From Pipra filicauda (taxonomy: Eukaryota; Chordata; Aves; Passeriformes; Pipridae): DNA of 64,000 nt. The notes under the pieces were generated by a model. It worked only from the letters and a program-made list of their open reading frames with translations. It was not told the DNA's origin and did not search any database. Location of the stretch: assembly GCF_003945595.2 (NCBI RefSeq), contig NW_024105087.1:1226001-1290000 (forward strand). Direction: 5' to 3'. The position numbers and the translations under genes are program-made. This document shows, piece by piece, positions 21,557 through 35,200 of the stretch (positions are counted from its first letter, which is position 1; the number at the start of each line of letters is the position of its first letter).

Positions 21557-24500
21557 CCACCAACAAAACAAAATAAAAGTAGAAGCCTAGAAACAAGTAG
21601 TGTTTTGCTGAACAGGAAGAGAAATGGTTTGTTTTGGAGACTGTTTCCAGTTAGGGGGTTCTTTTAACAGAGAGTCCACAATTTAATTTTCTGTATATGA
21701 AATGTAAATAAATTTACTAATTCAACAGTGAACACTCAGAAAACTTAAAATTACCTCGTAGCAAATGATTTCTGCCTCACAGTTTATTTTTAGGCCACTG
21801 AGTGACAACACCCTTTAAACTCTTTCTCCCTTAGCTCTCAGGCTGTGGCATTCATAAATGAATATTTTAAAAAACCTCTCGTAATTCTTTATTTCAGAAC
21901 AAATCACACAAGCTTGATTTTCACTGAATCACCCTCCTTGATCAGACTACAGAATATTCTTTTCCTTTCTAGCCCAAAGCTGTGAGGACAAAAGGAAACA
22001 AATTAACCAGGTTCAGAGTATGCTAAGAGGGGGTGTAAACTCTGGGAAAAGAATAAAAGAATTATTTCCCTAGTTGCTAATGAGGTGTCTGACTAAAAAT
22101 GTAAGTGTTAAAATAGGGTTTGGTTCGTTTGAATTATGATAATTACTGTCATCCTGTGACAAAAGACACAGAAAGAGTCTGATTTATATCATTGCTTTGC
22201 AAAGACCTCACCTGCCTTGGCCAGATATAGTGAAGCTACCTGGAGCTCCCTATATGCAGTGTCTGGTCTAAAATGTTTAGTGAATGCTAACAAGCAGATG
22301 CTCCAGGAGGCAGCTTGTCCCTTACCAAGACAAATCTTCCAAACAAGTAGAATGAAGAAGTCTGAAAACTCAGCTTAGACCCATCTCTTCTTTTTTTTTT
22401 CTTTTGCATTGCAGTATTGTACAGAGATGACAACTCATTATTATACAAGTGTAAATGAAAGAAATAATGAAATTGGAAAAAGAGAGAGGTAAACCATTTT
22501 CAACATTGGTTAATACCTGTAATCATTCCTCAAGAGTAAATATTTCACGTGTTTTCAGACTGTATATCCTCTGTTTTGGACAATCTTAGCTGGCACCATG
22601 GTATTTAAAAAGACTGTGCAGCAGTCTGCAGTTTGGGCTCAAAACACACAGATGGACTTTTCGTCCTCATGCTTTAATTATTTGCAATTTGTACAACAGA
22701 GAATGAGACTCAGCTTCACTGTGAGGAAATGAACGCTCACGACGGAGTTGTGCTAGTGGAGACCAAAGATACCATGTGATACAGACAGAAGAATAATAGG
22801 ACTAGGAAGATTTGCACATACCATGGATTTGAGGGAAGTAGAGGTGGAAGCGTTGAAGAGGAACTCCTGGTAGACCAAACACATGGCAATGTGTGGAGGA
22901 AGTAGGAGGAAGCAGGAATGAGTAAGAGGGAGTGTATCTGATGGGTGCAGCTCAAGGGTGAATTTCATCGACTGCCACAGTAAGGAAAAATTCCTGGGGT
23001 GGTAGTGTATTCTTAACTCCTGAAAGAACATGACTACATTAACACTCCTACCTCTGGGAAATATTTTAAGCACTATCTAAATTTTAAATAGGAACCCTGG
23101 GTCAGGGAGAGGCTGCAGTGTAGCTAAAATCGCCAATTCATTGAGTACTGCACTCAAATTTCTGCTACTTGATCCCTTGCAGTAAGTGTAGGTCAAATCA
23201 CTCTGTCCTGTCCTACTTTTTAGGTTTTCAGTAAACAAAATAATAATTACAGCCCCAGCTTTGACATCTAACGGTGAATGTTATCATTAATTTGCTTCTA
23301 ATATTTCAGTTGCTTTGTTCAGTGAAAGAGTTTGTGATTGACAAATACAGAGTCCTGTTATTAGCCTGCCTCTCCTTCACACATAGCACCCAACGAAACA
23401 AGACTTGAAACATGAAGCAGAAAGAAACATAACAAATAAAAAGGGGCCAGGGAAACAAAAAGCAGTAGCAGAAGAAAATAGGCAGAAATGATTAGGTGAA
23501 GCTCAAGGATTTGCCAACTCTGCAAGCAAATCACACTTCTTTTCTTCTTCTCAGGCATTCGTATAAACATCAACATTTCTTCCACTTCCCTTAGCTCTTC
23601 AGAGTGACACTTGAGGACTTTTGATAAAGCCACAGGTTCATGTGACATCTGTCTTTTATTTCTTAGTGAAAACCCTTGCAGAGGAATGAAGTTCTGCAGT
23701 TTGGCAAAAATCAAATATTCTGTCTTCAATAAAATATTCAGTGTTGCCTTTCACCATAAGGTTTACAAGCGCCTGAAGGTGTGGTGAAATGTTTTACAGC
23801 CTTAAGTGCATGTAGAGCTGTACAAACCACAATCTAGGATTGTCTGGGAACAGAAGGCTGGAAAAAGGAAAAAAAAGTACACTTGTTGAGAGCTGAGCAT
23901 ATGCAGATAAGAATGGAAAAGAGGGGAAAGGAAAACAGCTATCTACACAAATATTCAATTTTAAATTGGTATGGTAATATCCTGGAAATGCTAGAATTTC
24001 ATGGCTGGCTGCAGCATGGTGAAATGTGTATAGCTGAAAAGGTCACATTTCCCAGTTTTGCTATGGAAAAATATTCACAAATGTCTCTGTTATATAACAG
24101 GAGTTCCAGCGTTTCAAGAGTGTGCAACAGATGCATGCTCAGAAATGCCAGTGTGCACTCAGAAATGTTTTTCTGACATGCTAGAATCAGGAATAGCATG
24201 TCAGGAGGCTGTGACCGCAAGAGACAACTGTGCACTGAAAAATGCAGGTGCACCAGGTTTTGTATGGTTTCAGCAGCATGCCGAGTGGGAGTCCATTTCT
24301 GCTAACAAACCCGTTACAGCCTCCCTTGAGAACTGAATTCGAAATGTGTTTCTGTTTCTGCTCTTATCCTCCCACTGCTCTCCCTGAACAGTTAGAGTAT
24401 TCAATTCATTCATCCTTTCCTTTTGTCTCCCAAACCACATCCTTCCCAGCGAGCAATTACTGTGTGTTACTGTATAATTTTTTGTCACGTAGATTGTTAT

Positions 24501-26975
24501 CCTAATTACAGTCCCTGACTGGGACACTCGGGTGTAGGAATCAGTTTGTTTGCTAGAGTTGTCCTCAGGTGATTGTTTCACTGCAATGTATTTATAACGC
24601 TTTTTGATGCTGCTCCAAAGGGAAATGAAAACTCCCCAAACCTGAGCCAAATGACATTATCTTCTTTCAGTGGGCTGAAGAAGGCAGCTTAGTCTTAATT
24701 ATTTATGACTGAATGTGTAGAATACCTCTCTGGTGATTATACATGTCTCATTTCCACAGGCAACCCAGTGACAGGCAGTATCATGTGGAGTCTCATTTAC
24801 GGCTACACGGCACTATATTCACTTACACCATGTTACACAGCAAAGACTCTTACTGGAGTTAACTCCTCCATAATGCTGGAAAAATAAATGGTAAAAAGAG
24901 TGGTGGGAAACCTGATGAACATTCACACCTTTTGAAGTAAACCAGGCTGAGGTTTGCTGCAGATAGGGTGGTCCTACTCTCACAAGCACTTGCTTTCTCT
25001 TGTGCCATTGCGTTAGAACAATGTTCAGGACAGCTGATATGCCAAGCGTCTGCTTCAAAGCTTCTTGCAGCCCCTGGAAAGCCTCCAGACCGAAACCACT
25101 ATGCCTTCCCTTTTGTAGTTTACATTTTTGAATGCTGGATAGCACTGAAAGGTGACTGACCTAGTATCTTTTGTAGAAGTGGACAGGGCCATTCGACAAA
25201 ACTAGTATTCTTAATCAGTGAAACGTGTAGCAACATGGACCCACCATGGAAGCACAGAGAAAGTACGCTAGAAATATCTCTGTGATCCAGAGCCTCCTGC
25301 CTGAGGTGGAGATGCCATGAGTGACCACAGAACACATCATGTCAAACCCAGCTGGACTAATAGTCTCTGCTAGGCTGCTCGTGGCAGCACAGTGCAGAGA
25401 GCTGACCTGCTCTCTGAGCGAAGTCTTCATCCACTCATTTTAAATAACCAATTCAGCTGCAACTCATGCTGTCCATAAATTCAGTGGGGGAAAAAGGGGT
25501 AACTGAGAGCCCAAGAATTCAGTTTTTGACCATAACTCACAAGTATACAGTATTAAGATGATGAAAAGAGGATGAAAAGATGTTGAAAAGATGGGTTACT
25601 TAGCATATGCCAAACTTCGACTTTTGCTCCTATTTCACTTCCAGTCTTCGGGCTAGAGATATTTACAGAGCTGGTTTGGGTTTCAGTAAAATGTGGTAAA
25701 TGTTATCAGTGTGCTTTCCATCTACCCCTTGACTGGGAAATGGTAGAATTATTCCCAGTGTTATAAAGTCTGATATAAAGTTATAAAGTTCGGTTTTAGT
25801 GATCACTTTGATTTTGGCACTGTGCACAGACTGACGAGCCTTACAGTAATCTGCAGAAAGCCACCCTGTTCTGAAGGCCACTGAAACAGGACTGGCAGGT
25901 TACTGAAATCATTGTATTTTGGTTTCTGAATATTTGTTTTGCATATTTTGTTAACTTCATGCCACAAATTGAATTTGAGGAAGAGATTTTAGATCTGCAA
26001 AGTTTATAATGGCACTACCAGACATCAGCAGCTTCTGCAGTCCTACAGACATTGGGAAGTGGGGATTTTTAAAAGCAAATTATTTTTCAAGTAAATTTTT
26101 TAATTTATGATTTTGGATAACTTCCAGAAGTTTGCCAAAAGGAAACTAAGGCATCTGAAATGTCCTTTTCATGGTCGTCTGGTAAATACGCTTATTTTGG
26201 TAAAAAAATAAGGTCAAACTGATATAAACTAGATGCTATTTTTGAGACAGAGGAATTAAAACTAAAACAGGGTCTTATGCCTTCAGAAAGCTTCCTGGCA
26301 TGCTGGAAGGACACTGTTATATCAGTATAATATCCAGATGCTTCACGAATACACTGTGGAAAATGGCATTATGAATTATTACGTGTTTGAAGTTATTTGA
26401 TGGAGATTTCTGTTGATTTTTTTTTTTTAAGGCTGTAAAACTCTGGTAGTTCCTTCTTCCTTTGTGGGGACTTCAGTAGAAGTTTCTATGCAAAGCCAGC
26501 ACAGCTGTAGGAATTTTGAAGGAAGCTTGCTATCATCTCAGCAGACAGGCTGCTGGCATGGATGAATTAGCACAGCTGCTGTCTATAATGTGATCTAGTT
26601 CACATGGCCATCAAAAAAGAGCAGTTTCAGTTTGTTAATGTGTTACTTGAACAAGTAATTAAAAGACACAGTGATGTTTAAACAGTGAACAGTTTTCCAG
26701 ATTCTGACTTTTTATAAGCAATTTGCTATTTTCCTTATTGCTTTTGTATTCTTGCTCTGTGTTAACTTTCTTGATTCCACCTTAATGGTTTGGTTTTATC
26801 TAGGCTTCAGCAACTCTGCTGGACGCTACTCTTCTGTTTAGAAATGGGATTCCATACTACATCAGCCCTATGATCCTGCTGCTCATATGCTACTTGTGAG
26901 TGGAGACACAAACATGCTTTCAATCCAGGATTTTATTTACAAGGAAATTGGGCCAAATTCCTGTGCTGTGAACTG

Positions 26976-27017
26976 AAAAAAAAAAAAAAAAAGAAAAAGA
27001 AAAAGAAAAGAAAAAAA
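26976..27017 (+). repeat. A-rich (A)n/(GAAAA)n tract
   Basis: A run of 17 A is followed by several GAAAA-type units. This may be a degenerate poly-A tail of a plus-strand retroposon. The 200 bp upstream contain no element or gene I can identify. Confidence 0.85.
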
Positions 27018-30000
27018 TCCCTCTAAATTGTTTGGGGAAAAAAAGAGGGGAAAAAAGGCTCAATGCTTTTTACATAGTTGAGCCTTTTGCTCGCAGTTTT
27101 TTGGGGGAAAAACCAGCAATTCCTGTGCCATGAAACCAAAGCAAAGGGAAAAAGGAAGCCGCGCTGGTATCTCTGCTTTCCAGCACTGAGAAATCTCCAC
27201 CCTCACCCACAGGCAGCACGTTGTATGCACAGATGGATGGCAGCATGGCCCAATAGCATGGTCCTTTGTAAAGCAAAAACTCTGCCAACTGCTGGGCCAA
27301 AAATCCCCCCACAGGGTCCCCAATGAGGCAAATTTCCAATGGCAAGCAGTAAGAACACAGGCAACAAAGACCTTGGCAGGACTGGGTACTAGCTGCTCCT
27401 TGTGGCTCTTCCAGGGCTGCTCAGGTTGCCAGTACGGTGCCAGCAGCGGCAATTGATCTCACACAGATCTCTGCTGGAGGGTGCTGGCAGGCTCTAAGTG
27501 TTCATCCATGCTCTCCAAACAGCAGTCTGCCTCCAGTCACAGAATAACAGTGACAGTGACACTCAATGGCAGTGATGTTCAGCTCTGCTTTTCATCCCAG
27601 CTGTGAGAAATGAGGGTCTGAGGTGAGTACATCTGCTGCTGCTGCCCACAGCTCTGGCTGCTACAGGAGTCAGACAGGGGCATTTTTATGGGGTGACTGA
27701 GTAGGGTTCATGTACTGTGCTGTTGAGCAAGGCAGTCCAAACCTAGATAGTCCTTCCCAGTAGCCACAGAGGGATGATGGCTGGGGATAGCAAAACAGAA
27801 CCACCCTAAGAAAGAAGGTAACTGCAGTACCAGGTCTCTGATTTAGATTATCCACATCCACTGTGTCCATGTCACGTGTCTTCCAGTTTGTATAACAGCT
27901 CAGCGAGCAAGGGAATCAGAATTTAGCCAAGTACTTTTGCTTTGTCTTATTACCTGGTGTGAACCCTCTTGTATTAGTAATGCAGCAGAAACAATGCCAG
28001 TGTCAACAAACCAGGGAAGAGTTTGAATGACCTTTGCCTAGAACTGTGCTTATAATAAACTCCTGGAAACAAGAACCAATTCCTCCTCTCTGACTTAAAA
28101 ATGAAACACCAAAAGCACACAAACTAAATCCTGATCTGCTATGGAAGTGTTTAAACATAGGGTCTTGTCTGTAGTGGCAGACTACCTGCATCATCCAAGT
28201 CTGGAAACTCAGATATCCCCAGCCAGCATAAGCAAGATGCTGGCATGCTCCCACACTCCATCGGTGCAGGCTTACAGCGGTTCTGGGTTTTGCCTGTTCC
28301 CCTAGAAATTCCTCCTACCCTTCCCTGTGCAGCCTCTTCCACAAAAGTGCTTCTTTGGCCTGCAAGTGAAATCTGGGACGGCAAAAATGGCCTGGGCACT
28401 CATGAAAGAAGGTCAGACAGACCCCCACCCAGGCAGGTGTGCTCCTCTTCATGGTTGGCAGTACCCAGCCAGTGCTGCTGCACGTGGAGATGGGGGCACA
28501 AGCTGTAGCTATGCCTTGTGCTGGGGCCACCACTCATCTCCCCTGGTCACATCTGGAGGTCATTGCTACCTCACTGACTCATCACAGGCATATGCTGAAG
28601 GAGGGTGCTTGGCCAGGACTGGTCACAGAGGTTGTTTCACCAGTGCTCCAGCAGCAGAAGGGGTTTGGATAATAAGGTGAGGGGGCCTGATCTGCTTGCA
28701 AGAGGACTTGGACTTCTGGTGGGCTGTTGCATCCTCTGGGTGAGATGGGCCTTCCCAGCAAGATGTGTCCATGTCAAGCTTCTTTTTCTTTTCCCTACAC
28801 AACACCAAACGGTAAGTGGGGATGGTGAGTGATCAGGGTGGTGAGACCAGGTGAGGTAGACATCTGAAGACTGTGTTGGCACCACTTTGCTCTGGCATGT
28901 CTAACGTGCAAGTGTGGTTTGCTGAAGTGTGTGCTGTGTTGCTCCTGGACTGTTTTGAACACGGTTGGGTTTGCTTTGCACTTTTGGGCTGGCTAGTTTG
29001 CCCTGGACAACAGAGCTTTGTTTCCTGTTTTTGTGGGTGGCTGCCAGAATTGCTGCTGACCAAGAGTTTGGGGAGAAGTGGGGCAAAGGAGGCCCTAGAC
29101 ATGTGACCTGTACCCTAGCAGATGGGGCCTGGTGCAGGGATTGATCAGGATCCTCTGTAGGGACCTTGGGGTGCTGCAGAGATGCCCACTTCACCTGGTC
29201 CTGCTCCCCCTAGAGACCCTCGGGCTGTCCCGTGCTTCTCAGGGGTCGCTACACTGCTTCTGTCTTCAATTAGGGGGATAATCCATACTGAAACAACAGT
29301 GTTGCAGCTTTTTCTCTCCAGTCTCTATGCTGGAGAGAAAAGCATCGAGGAGAGGGTGTATAATTTGGTGGGAAAGTTTTTGGCAGGAGTCTGTAACATT
29401 AATGTATTTGTTCGTGTTGCTATTGCTGCTAAAATGTAGCTCCCCAAAGTATCTCAGCTGACATAACAATCTCTGTGTAATTGTGAGGCATTGCTCTCGC
29501 GTTTCTCTCATGTCTTCATTCTCTGCTGCTTAACCTCTTCACCCTCGCTCTCATCCTCGCCTTCTTCAGGCTTGTCTCCTGCTGTGTTGCTGCTAGAAAT
29601 CACTCTGCTCTCACTCTCTCAGCTACTTACTTATTTCCAAATCACTTCCTTTATTTTACTTCTCAGATTCCTCCACTTGTACAGCAATATATCTGTCTGT
29701 GTGTGCTCTCCTACATTTTCCCTCCTGCTGGTTCTTTGACAATATTTCCGTCCAAGGCTCAGGAATTATTTTATGACACATTCTGTCTAATCTACTATAA
29801 CAGATTTTGCATGGTCCTTTTCGGTTCTAAATACACTGTCTTTGTTGCCTTTCTCTTTTGCAGCCTTCATAAGGCTTTCAAAAAAACCAGCACTGAATGT
29901 GAAGAAAACTTTATACAAGCCTCCTCTACGAAACTGATTAATACAAAACTGTTTCATACATTTTGTTAAGGACACCTTTAGGTATTTAATTCCTGCTGAC

Positions 30001-31269
30001 CTGCAGCCCAGCAAAGAGGCTGCTCCCAACTCCAGTTTTCTTGGTGGCTGTCTCTGCATTGCTAGTCCTGTGCCTTCACTAGCACTGGCAGCATGGGTGG
30101 GGAGGACAACAGCAGTGCTAGGAAAAATGGGGCACAGTACTGAAAGCGCTCACTGCTAGTGTTGTGACATTTAGGGGGATTATATCTGTGCCATCCCCTC
30201 TATTAGAAATGTAAAGAAAAATACCATATGGTTTGCTAAGCCTTCCTCTAGGGTTCTTTTCTCTGCTCAACATGATGATGTCGATGCAAGTTGGAATCCA
30301 GGTATCCCGCTAGTGCCTCGCTGTGGGAGACACTTCAGCTTGAGTCAGCAGCAGAAGTGAGGGAGATGTTCCCAGATCAGGGGCTTGGACCTCAAGAAAA
30401 TACCTATGCCACTGGATTTAACACCCAGGGTTGAGCTGAGGCATGGGAATTTGCCAGCTCTCTCAGAGGAGGACTGGTTTGAAGGAATACCTGATGAGCT
30501 GCTGCAAGGAGGGATGCCCTGCCAGAATCTCACAGCCGACTGCAACTGCTGCTTGATTTCTTCATTCTTACCTTGGTTTCAGAGGAGAAGGCTCAGAAGG
30601 AGATTTGAGCTCTCTGCCACTCAAAGATACAGCAGGACAACCATGTAGCAGAAGAAAATTGCGGATATATGTGTATTAAATTGATCTTTAAACACTGGAA
30701 CCTGTTGTCTGTTCCCATTTTCTGAGTGATGCCTGGATGAGCAGTGCTTTGATACACATGGAGCCTGAGCTTCAGTCAGAGTCTGGTGGTGTTAAATGAT
30801 AGGAAACCTTCAGTGAGCAGCAGTCTCTGCCCCCAGAAACAGTGTTCTGGATCTGTGCCTGTGTTTGGATGCCACTGAGGAGGCAAAACCTTAGGCAGAG
30901 AGGGCTCTTTCCAACTCTTTCGAGGGTACAAGTGTGGCTTTGAATGTGTGAAAGTACAGGGTAGGCTGGATACGGATTCAATGCAAATTTGTGCAGGATG
31001 GAGCCTGAAACACAGATGATGCCTGAGAGCAGAGCTTCCAATCTGTGGGAGATGCACACCAGGTGACCCTCTGGGCCGGGAGGGTGCTGTCCCCTCTCCT
31101 TGCCCCCTTTCTCTGGGGTTTGGGGCAGGAGGGAAGCTGGCCAAAGTGGGGAAGGAAACCGAGAAATGAAATGAGGCACGAAGGCTGCATGAGAGTCTTT
31201 TATCAGGTACATCTTCGTTTTTCAAGTGCCTATCATATCACGCAAACTGCTCTTGAAGAGCCCTCCATT

Positions 31270-31690
31270 TACCCTCTCCCCTAATTAAATGTGCACTTCA
31301 TTAATGTAAATTGGGGGTTTAATGCTCTTGTTGAAATTCTGAAGAAAGTGCTATGGCCTTGCGAAATGCTTAAGCATCATTGCAAATTAGATTAGGGACC
31401 AAGAAAGGCAGTAAAATTAGAATGATAATGGTTGATGTGGCTTCCTGACAGGCGTGACTATTCAGGGATCAATGGGATGGAGAACAGTTTCCACCAGCCT
31501 AAAGCGAAAGGCAGGGACAGACGTCAGCCTACAGATGTGGCTTTTGGAAGCTCTTTCAATTAGTTTAATTTGGTAAATGGTGGGGATTTAGAGGCTCTTA
31601 GCCAGTCATACAAGACAAGAATACATTGAAATGTTTTTTCGCTTTTTAACATAAAATAGGATTGGCCGCATTTGCATTTCTTAACGCCGG
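31270..31690. promoter_or_regulatory. Candidate conserved non-coding element upstream of CpG island
   Basis: The block is AT-rich and repeat-free, with many homeodomain-like cores: CTAATTAAATG near 31282, CATTAATG near 31299 and CAATTAGTTTAAT near 31557. Near its 3' end are an inverted CCAAT box (ATTGG, 31661-31665) and a perfect octamer ATTTGCAT (31670-31677), the binding word of POU/OCT factors. It directly abuts the G-rich and CpG-rich segment, so it looks like an upstream promoter or enhancer block. Conservation is inferred. Confidence 0.45.
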
Positions 31691-31733
31691 GGTGGGGAGG
31701 TGGAGGGGGAGGAGGGGGCTGGGTGATGGTGGG
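31689..31733 (+). promoter_or_regulatory. G-quadruplex motif in promoter-like region
   Basis: Four G runs of 4, 4, 5 and 5 bases lie at 31689-31692, 31694-31697, 31705-31709 and 31714-31718 with loops of 1, 7 and 4 bases. This satisfies the usual G3+N1-7 rule. Two further GGG runs follow to 31733. Such motifs are common just upstream of CpG-island promoters. Confidence 0.75.
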
Positions 31734-31739
31734 TGTTTA

Positions 31740-32249
31740 ACCAACTTGGGGCTTTAAAATGGAAATGCTGTCGCTGGAGCTCGTTTGGGAGCCCTCCCAG
31801 CCGCATCCTCGGGCGGGGGGTCTCGCTCGGAGCGCACAGGGGGTGCCGCGGACCACCGGGAAGAGTCCCTTGGCACAGTTTGGGAAACGCCGGGGATGGG
31901 GTGGGGGGACAAAACAGTTCCTAAAACACGGGGAGTGGGGTGATGGGGGCTTTCTCTCTGCCCCTCTGAACGCAGCCCAGTGTCCCCCGTCTCTGTCTCG
32001 GGGCTCCAAATCGCCGCTGCTCTCCCTTTCTCGAACTCCTTTAATAGCACTCTTTACCTTTGCAAAGTCGGGAAGGAAAAGGCAGCTGGAATCTGCAAAA
32101 AGCGCTCCTTTTTGTGCCTCTGCCGGAGCCAGGAGTTGGAGCTTGTTTTTTAATCCCCTCACTGGATAGGTAATTGTAGTTAATGAGGTGGAAAACAAGT
32201 TCGACAGACAAGTGACGCTGAGGCTTGGCTGGGTTTGCGCGAGGAGGAG
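31740..32249 (+). promoter_or_regulatory. CpG-island-like segment, candidate promoter and first exon
   Basis: About 23 CpGs lie in roughly 360 bp (31773-32130), with 9 in the 60 bp from 31801, against a CpG-poor background. I estimate observed/expected near 0.7 by hand count. An inverted CCAAT box, an octamer and a G-quadruplex lie just upstream. A strong splice-donor match (AG|GTAAGA) falls with the intron starting at 32250, and a weaker one (AG|GTAATT) at 32170. Together this suggests a plus-strand transcript whose first exon ends at 32249. The open frames here (136 codons plus, 153 codons minus) look like by-products of high GC content, so the transcript could be a 5' UTR exon or a lncRNA. 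Confidence 0.45.
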
Positions 32250-35200
32250 GTAAGAGGAGGGTGCTCCTGACTGAAGATTTCTTTACTATAAATGTGCAAA
32301 TAAAAAAAAAAAATAAAAAAGTAAAAACAGGAACATCAGCTTTTACGGAAAGCTAATGCCTCAGAAACAAATCAAATGGCACAAAGCAGTGCAGTGATGC
32401 GTAGGGTGACTCCGAACGTACTAACAGCCCAGCGCTGCCTGCACGGAGCAGCGCCATTTAAGGGAGGTGCTCCTTAACCCTCAAAGCTGAGCTTTCACTG
32501 TGAGCCTGGTCAGTTAACTGGTCTCAAATAATATTCCCTAATCCTCTCTTGACGGAAAATAATTCACGTGCCATGAGGGTATGTGTTTGCCAGAGGGAGA
32601 GGTTCTGTGTGCTAGCAAAGAGCTGTTTGGGATCCACAGGGTTTAGCTTGGGCACTTCCTGGGTAGGGTCAGCACAGAGCCACAGGCAGAGGAGTAGAGC
32701 AGCACCCTAAATGGGGTGGCTTCCCTTGTGACTTCAGGTACTCCTTAGCTGCAGGAAAGCATCCCTGTTGAACCTCAGCAGTTCAGAAGTTAGGTTTTGG
32801 ATGTCGACTGAACCGTTGCTGGTGGACTAGTATCCATCCCTTTTTGGACAGCATTGCAGTAGTGCAATACCAGATGCAATACCAAGAGCTCTATGTGTCA
32901 ACCACCAAGTGCCAGGTCAGAGTATGACACATTTGGTAACTCCTCTGCCGTGACTCCAGCCAGCGTAATGTGTGACTTTGCTCAGTGCTGGGCAGCTTCC
33001 CTGAAGTAGCCTGTTAAATCACTGTGTTTCTCTCACTGTGCCTTCAGAAAGCAATCCCAGCCCTCTGTTCCAGATGGGGTGAAGCCTGGGACTTGAGCAA
33101 CTGATTCCATAGAGCTCAGGATCTAGATACTCTGTGAGCAGCTGATGAGAAGCTCCTGCAGAGCCTGGCAGGCCAGTGCCTTGTGCGAGTTATTGCTACT
33201 GGTCTTTCAATCCCATTAGCACTAAATTCACCTTTACAAAAATTAATTTTTAAAAAATTAAATTTTTAAAAACTGCTTGACTTGGCAAGGGCACCGGCTG
33301 AAAGATCAAGTTACTGTTTGTAAATGCCAGACATGAATTAATTTAGCAGAGCACTCATCCTGACTTTATGAAAACATATCCCAAATATTGACTTTTTCTT
33401 TCTACAGTAAAACCTCTTTTCTTTTGATGGGTGAGGCCTATGTCTGGTATAGTGAGCTGGTATTGAATCACACTTTTTCAGCGTGCTGCTCATTTGGAAA
33501 TGTGGACATGAAGTTGCTAGATCTCTGCTGCCGCCTGGAGAGTTGGGTGAGAGAATTTAATGCTGCTTTTGGGAGATGAGTACTTCCAGTACTCTTAGGG
33601 CAAATCTGCAAAAGTGAGAGCTGTGTCATCTTTTAAACAGAGAGAGTGTAGCATCATCAACTTTGAAAGAAAATTGGTAATCAGGTCTGGCTGCCAGTTA
33701 GCCCAAAACTTTTTGCTGTGGAAGGGTGGAATGGCAGTTGTGCCTTTTTAACCTTAAAAGGGAAAAAATAAGTGGTTAAAAAGAGGTGTGTCATTTTTAA
33801 AACAACAAAGCAGGCAGATGGACTCCTTGAAAGTCAGAGGAAGTATCTGAGGTGCTTTTTCTGTATATCAGTTCACATCCTAAAAGCTGCAGCTCAGAGC
33901 CAGAAAGAAGACCAACAAGCACAAAATAGGTGAAAGAAGGCAAAAGAGCAACTAGCAGGCAGAGCAGATGGAAAAATAATGGGGAAGGGGATGGTTAACC
34001 TCAAGTCTTCTTTAGGCAATCAGTAAATAATTTGCTCCTGTAGGTCTTCTTGAATCCTTGTAGACAGCTAGCTGGGAAGGAGAGGTCTTCCCTGCAGTAA
34101 GGACATGATTAGGTGTGGCCCTGTGGATCACTCTCACTTATTCAGCTGTTAAAGCAGCTTAAACCCTTATAAGAACATTAACATTTGGGTGCCAATACCA
34201 GCTTGACCTTTATTCATAAAGTGCAAAGAGTTGGAAGTAGAACAGATTGGTTGCCAGCGATTGCCTTTTATGTGCAGTTTAGAGGCTTTGATTTCTCTCC
34301 CCTTTCTTCCTTTAATCTGACATCACTGCCTTGAATATGTTTGTGCTCTAAGTAAACAGGGCCAGTGCAGGCCTCCCTTTTTGAAGAACTGTGTGTTTGT
34401 GTGAGAGTGAGGTGGAGGGTGAGGTGACCTTAAAAAAAAAGTTTGCCTTTGGAATTAGAGGGTTTAAGAATAGATGGAGGACACCAGGGTTGAATGGAGC
34501 TGTTCACAGATCTCTAAGTTGAGCTCCACATCAGTCCTCAGGAGCCCCAGCTATTGATTCCAAATAGCTGTGTACATGGGGAATGAGAATGTAAGGATTT
34601 ATATTAACTCTCCTGGACTTTTGACTTCATGACACACACAAGAGAGAAAGTCGGAGTGGAGCACAACAAAGGTGAAGTGTCTGAAACAGTCACATCATCT
34701 TGTCTGCCAGACATCTGGGAGCCCTTTGTGTTCTTGGGTTACCCCTGAGGTAGAAGAGATGCCCAAGACTGGGTATGGTTTTCTTATTTCTGGTGATATA
34801 TTTATTCTGGTTATCTGTGATTTTCTGTTCTTTACCCATTCTGCATAGTGATAGTCAAATCATGGCTGACCCCTTCCAGAAGCATGGAGGAGAACCCAAG
34901 AGGAGGAGGGTTACTGCAGAATAGAGGGAAAATTTATCAAATGTCTCAGCACAAACAACCAGCAGCATTATTGGCTGACACAATCAAAGCCGTCATACAA
35001 TTGGGGCACCCTGGCCCTAATTCCTCAAAGGTATCAGCTTCCTGACAGCTTTAATCAAGATAGACTTATGAGTTTCAGTGTTGTTTGGGCACTTGACGCT
35101 GTCTTTTGACTCTCCTTTTAAGCTTTTAATACTGATTCAAACAGCTTTTTGATATTTTTGTTTATAGGATACTTGTCTTCCATAGATCCTGCAGCCCTTT

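Larger units (their letters stand above)
19331..31260. other. Long gene-free stretch
   Basis: I see no supportable gene across about 12 kb. It contains a polypurine tract (20594-20640), a Z-DNA-prone alternating tract (20871-20919) and two A-rich tracts (21525-21556 and 26976-27017). A GC-richer patch at about 28.2-29.2 kb is dense in overlapping short frames on both strands that match no family I know. The 130-codon minus frame at 27060-27452 and the 146/149-codon minus frames near 30.77-31.22 kb overlap other frames and look accidental. Confidence 0.55.

Noticed and set aside
27060..27452. 130-codon minus-strand frame next to an A-rich tract as a processed pseudogene
   Set aside because: The A tract is on the wrong strand and side for a minus-strand retrocopy, and the peptide is unrecognised.
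28245..28832. Stack of overlapping short frames in a GC-richer patch as a gene
   Set aside because: All frames on both strands are similarly open, with no domain or consistent exon structure; base composition explains it.
30385..30648. 87-codon frame with an acidic middle and Arg-rich end, possible small protein
   Set aside because: No homology recognised, and part of the 3' end (near 30585) vaguely resembles a CR1 segment; evidence is too thin.
31737..32198. 153-codon minus and 136-codon plus frames over the CpG-rich segment as coding genes
   Set aside because: GC-rich DNA has few stop codons, both strands are open at once, and neither product shows a domain.
33525..33546. Minus-strand CTCF-like word
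   Set aside because: Only 11 of 14 positions fit, with mismatches in the core; below what I would report.
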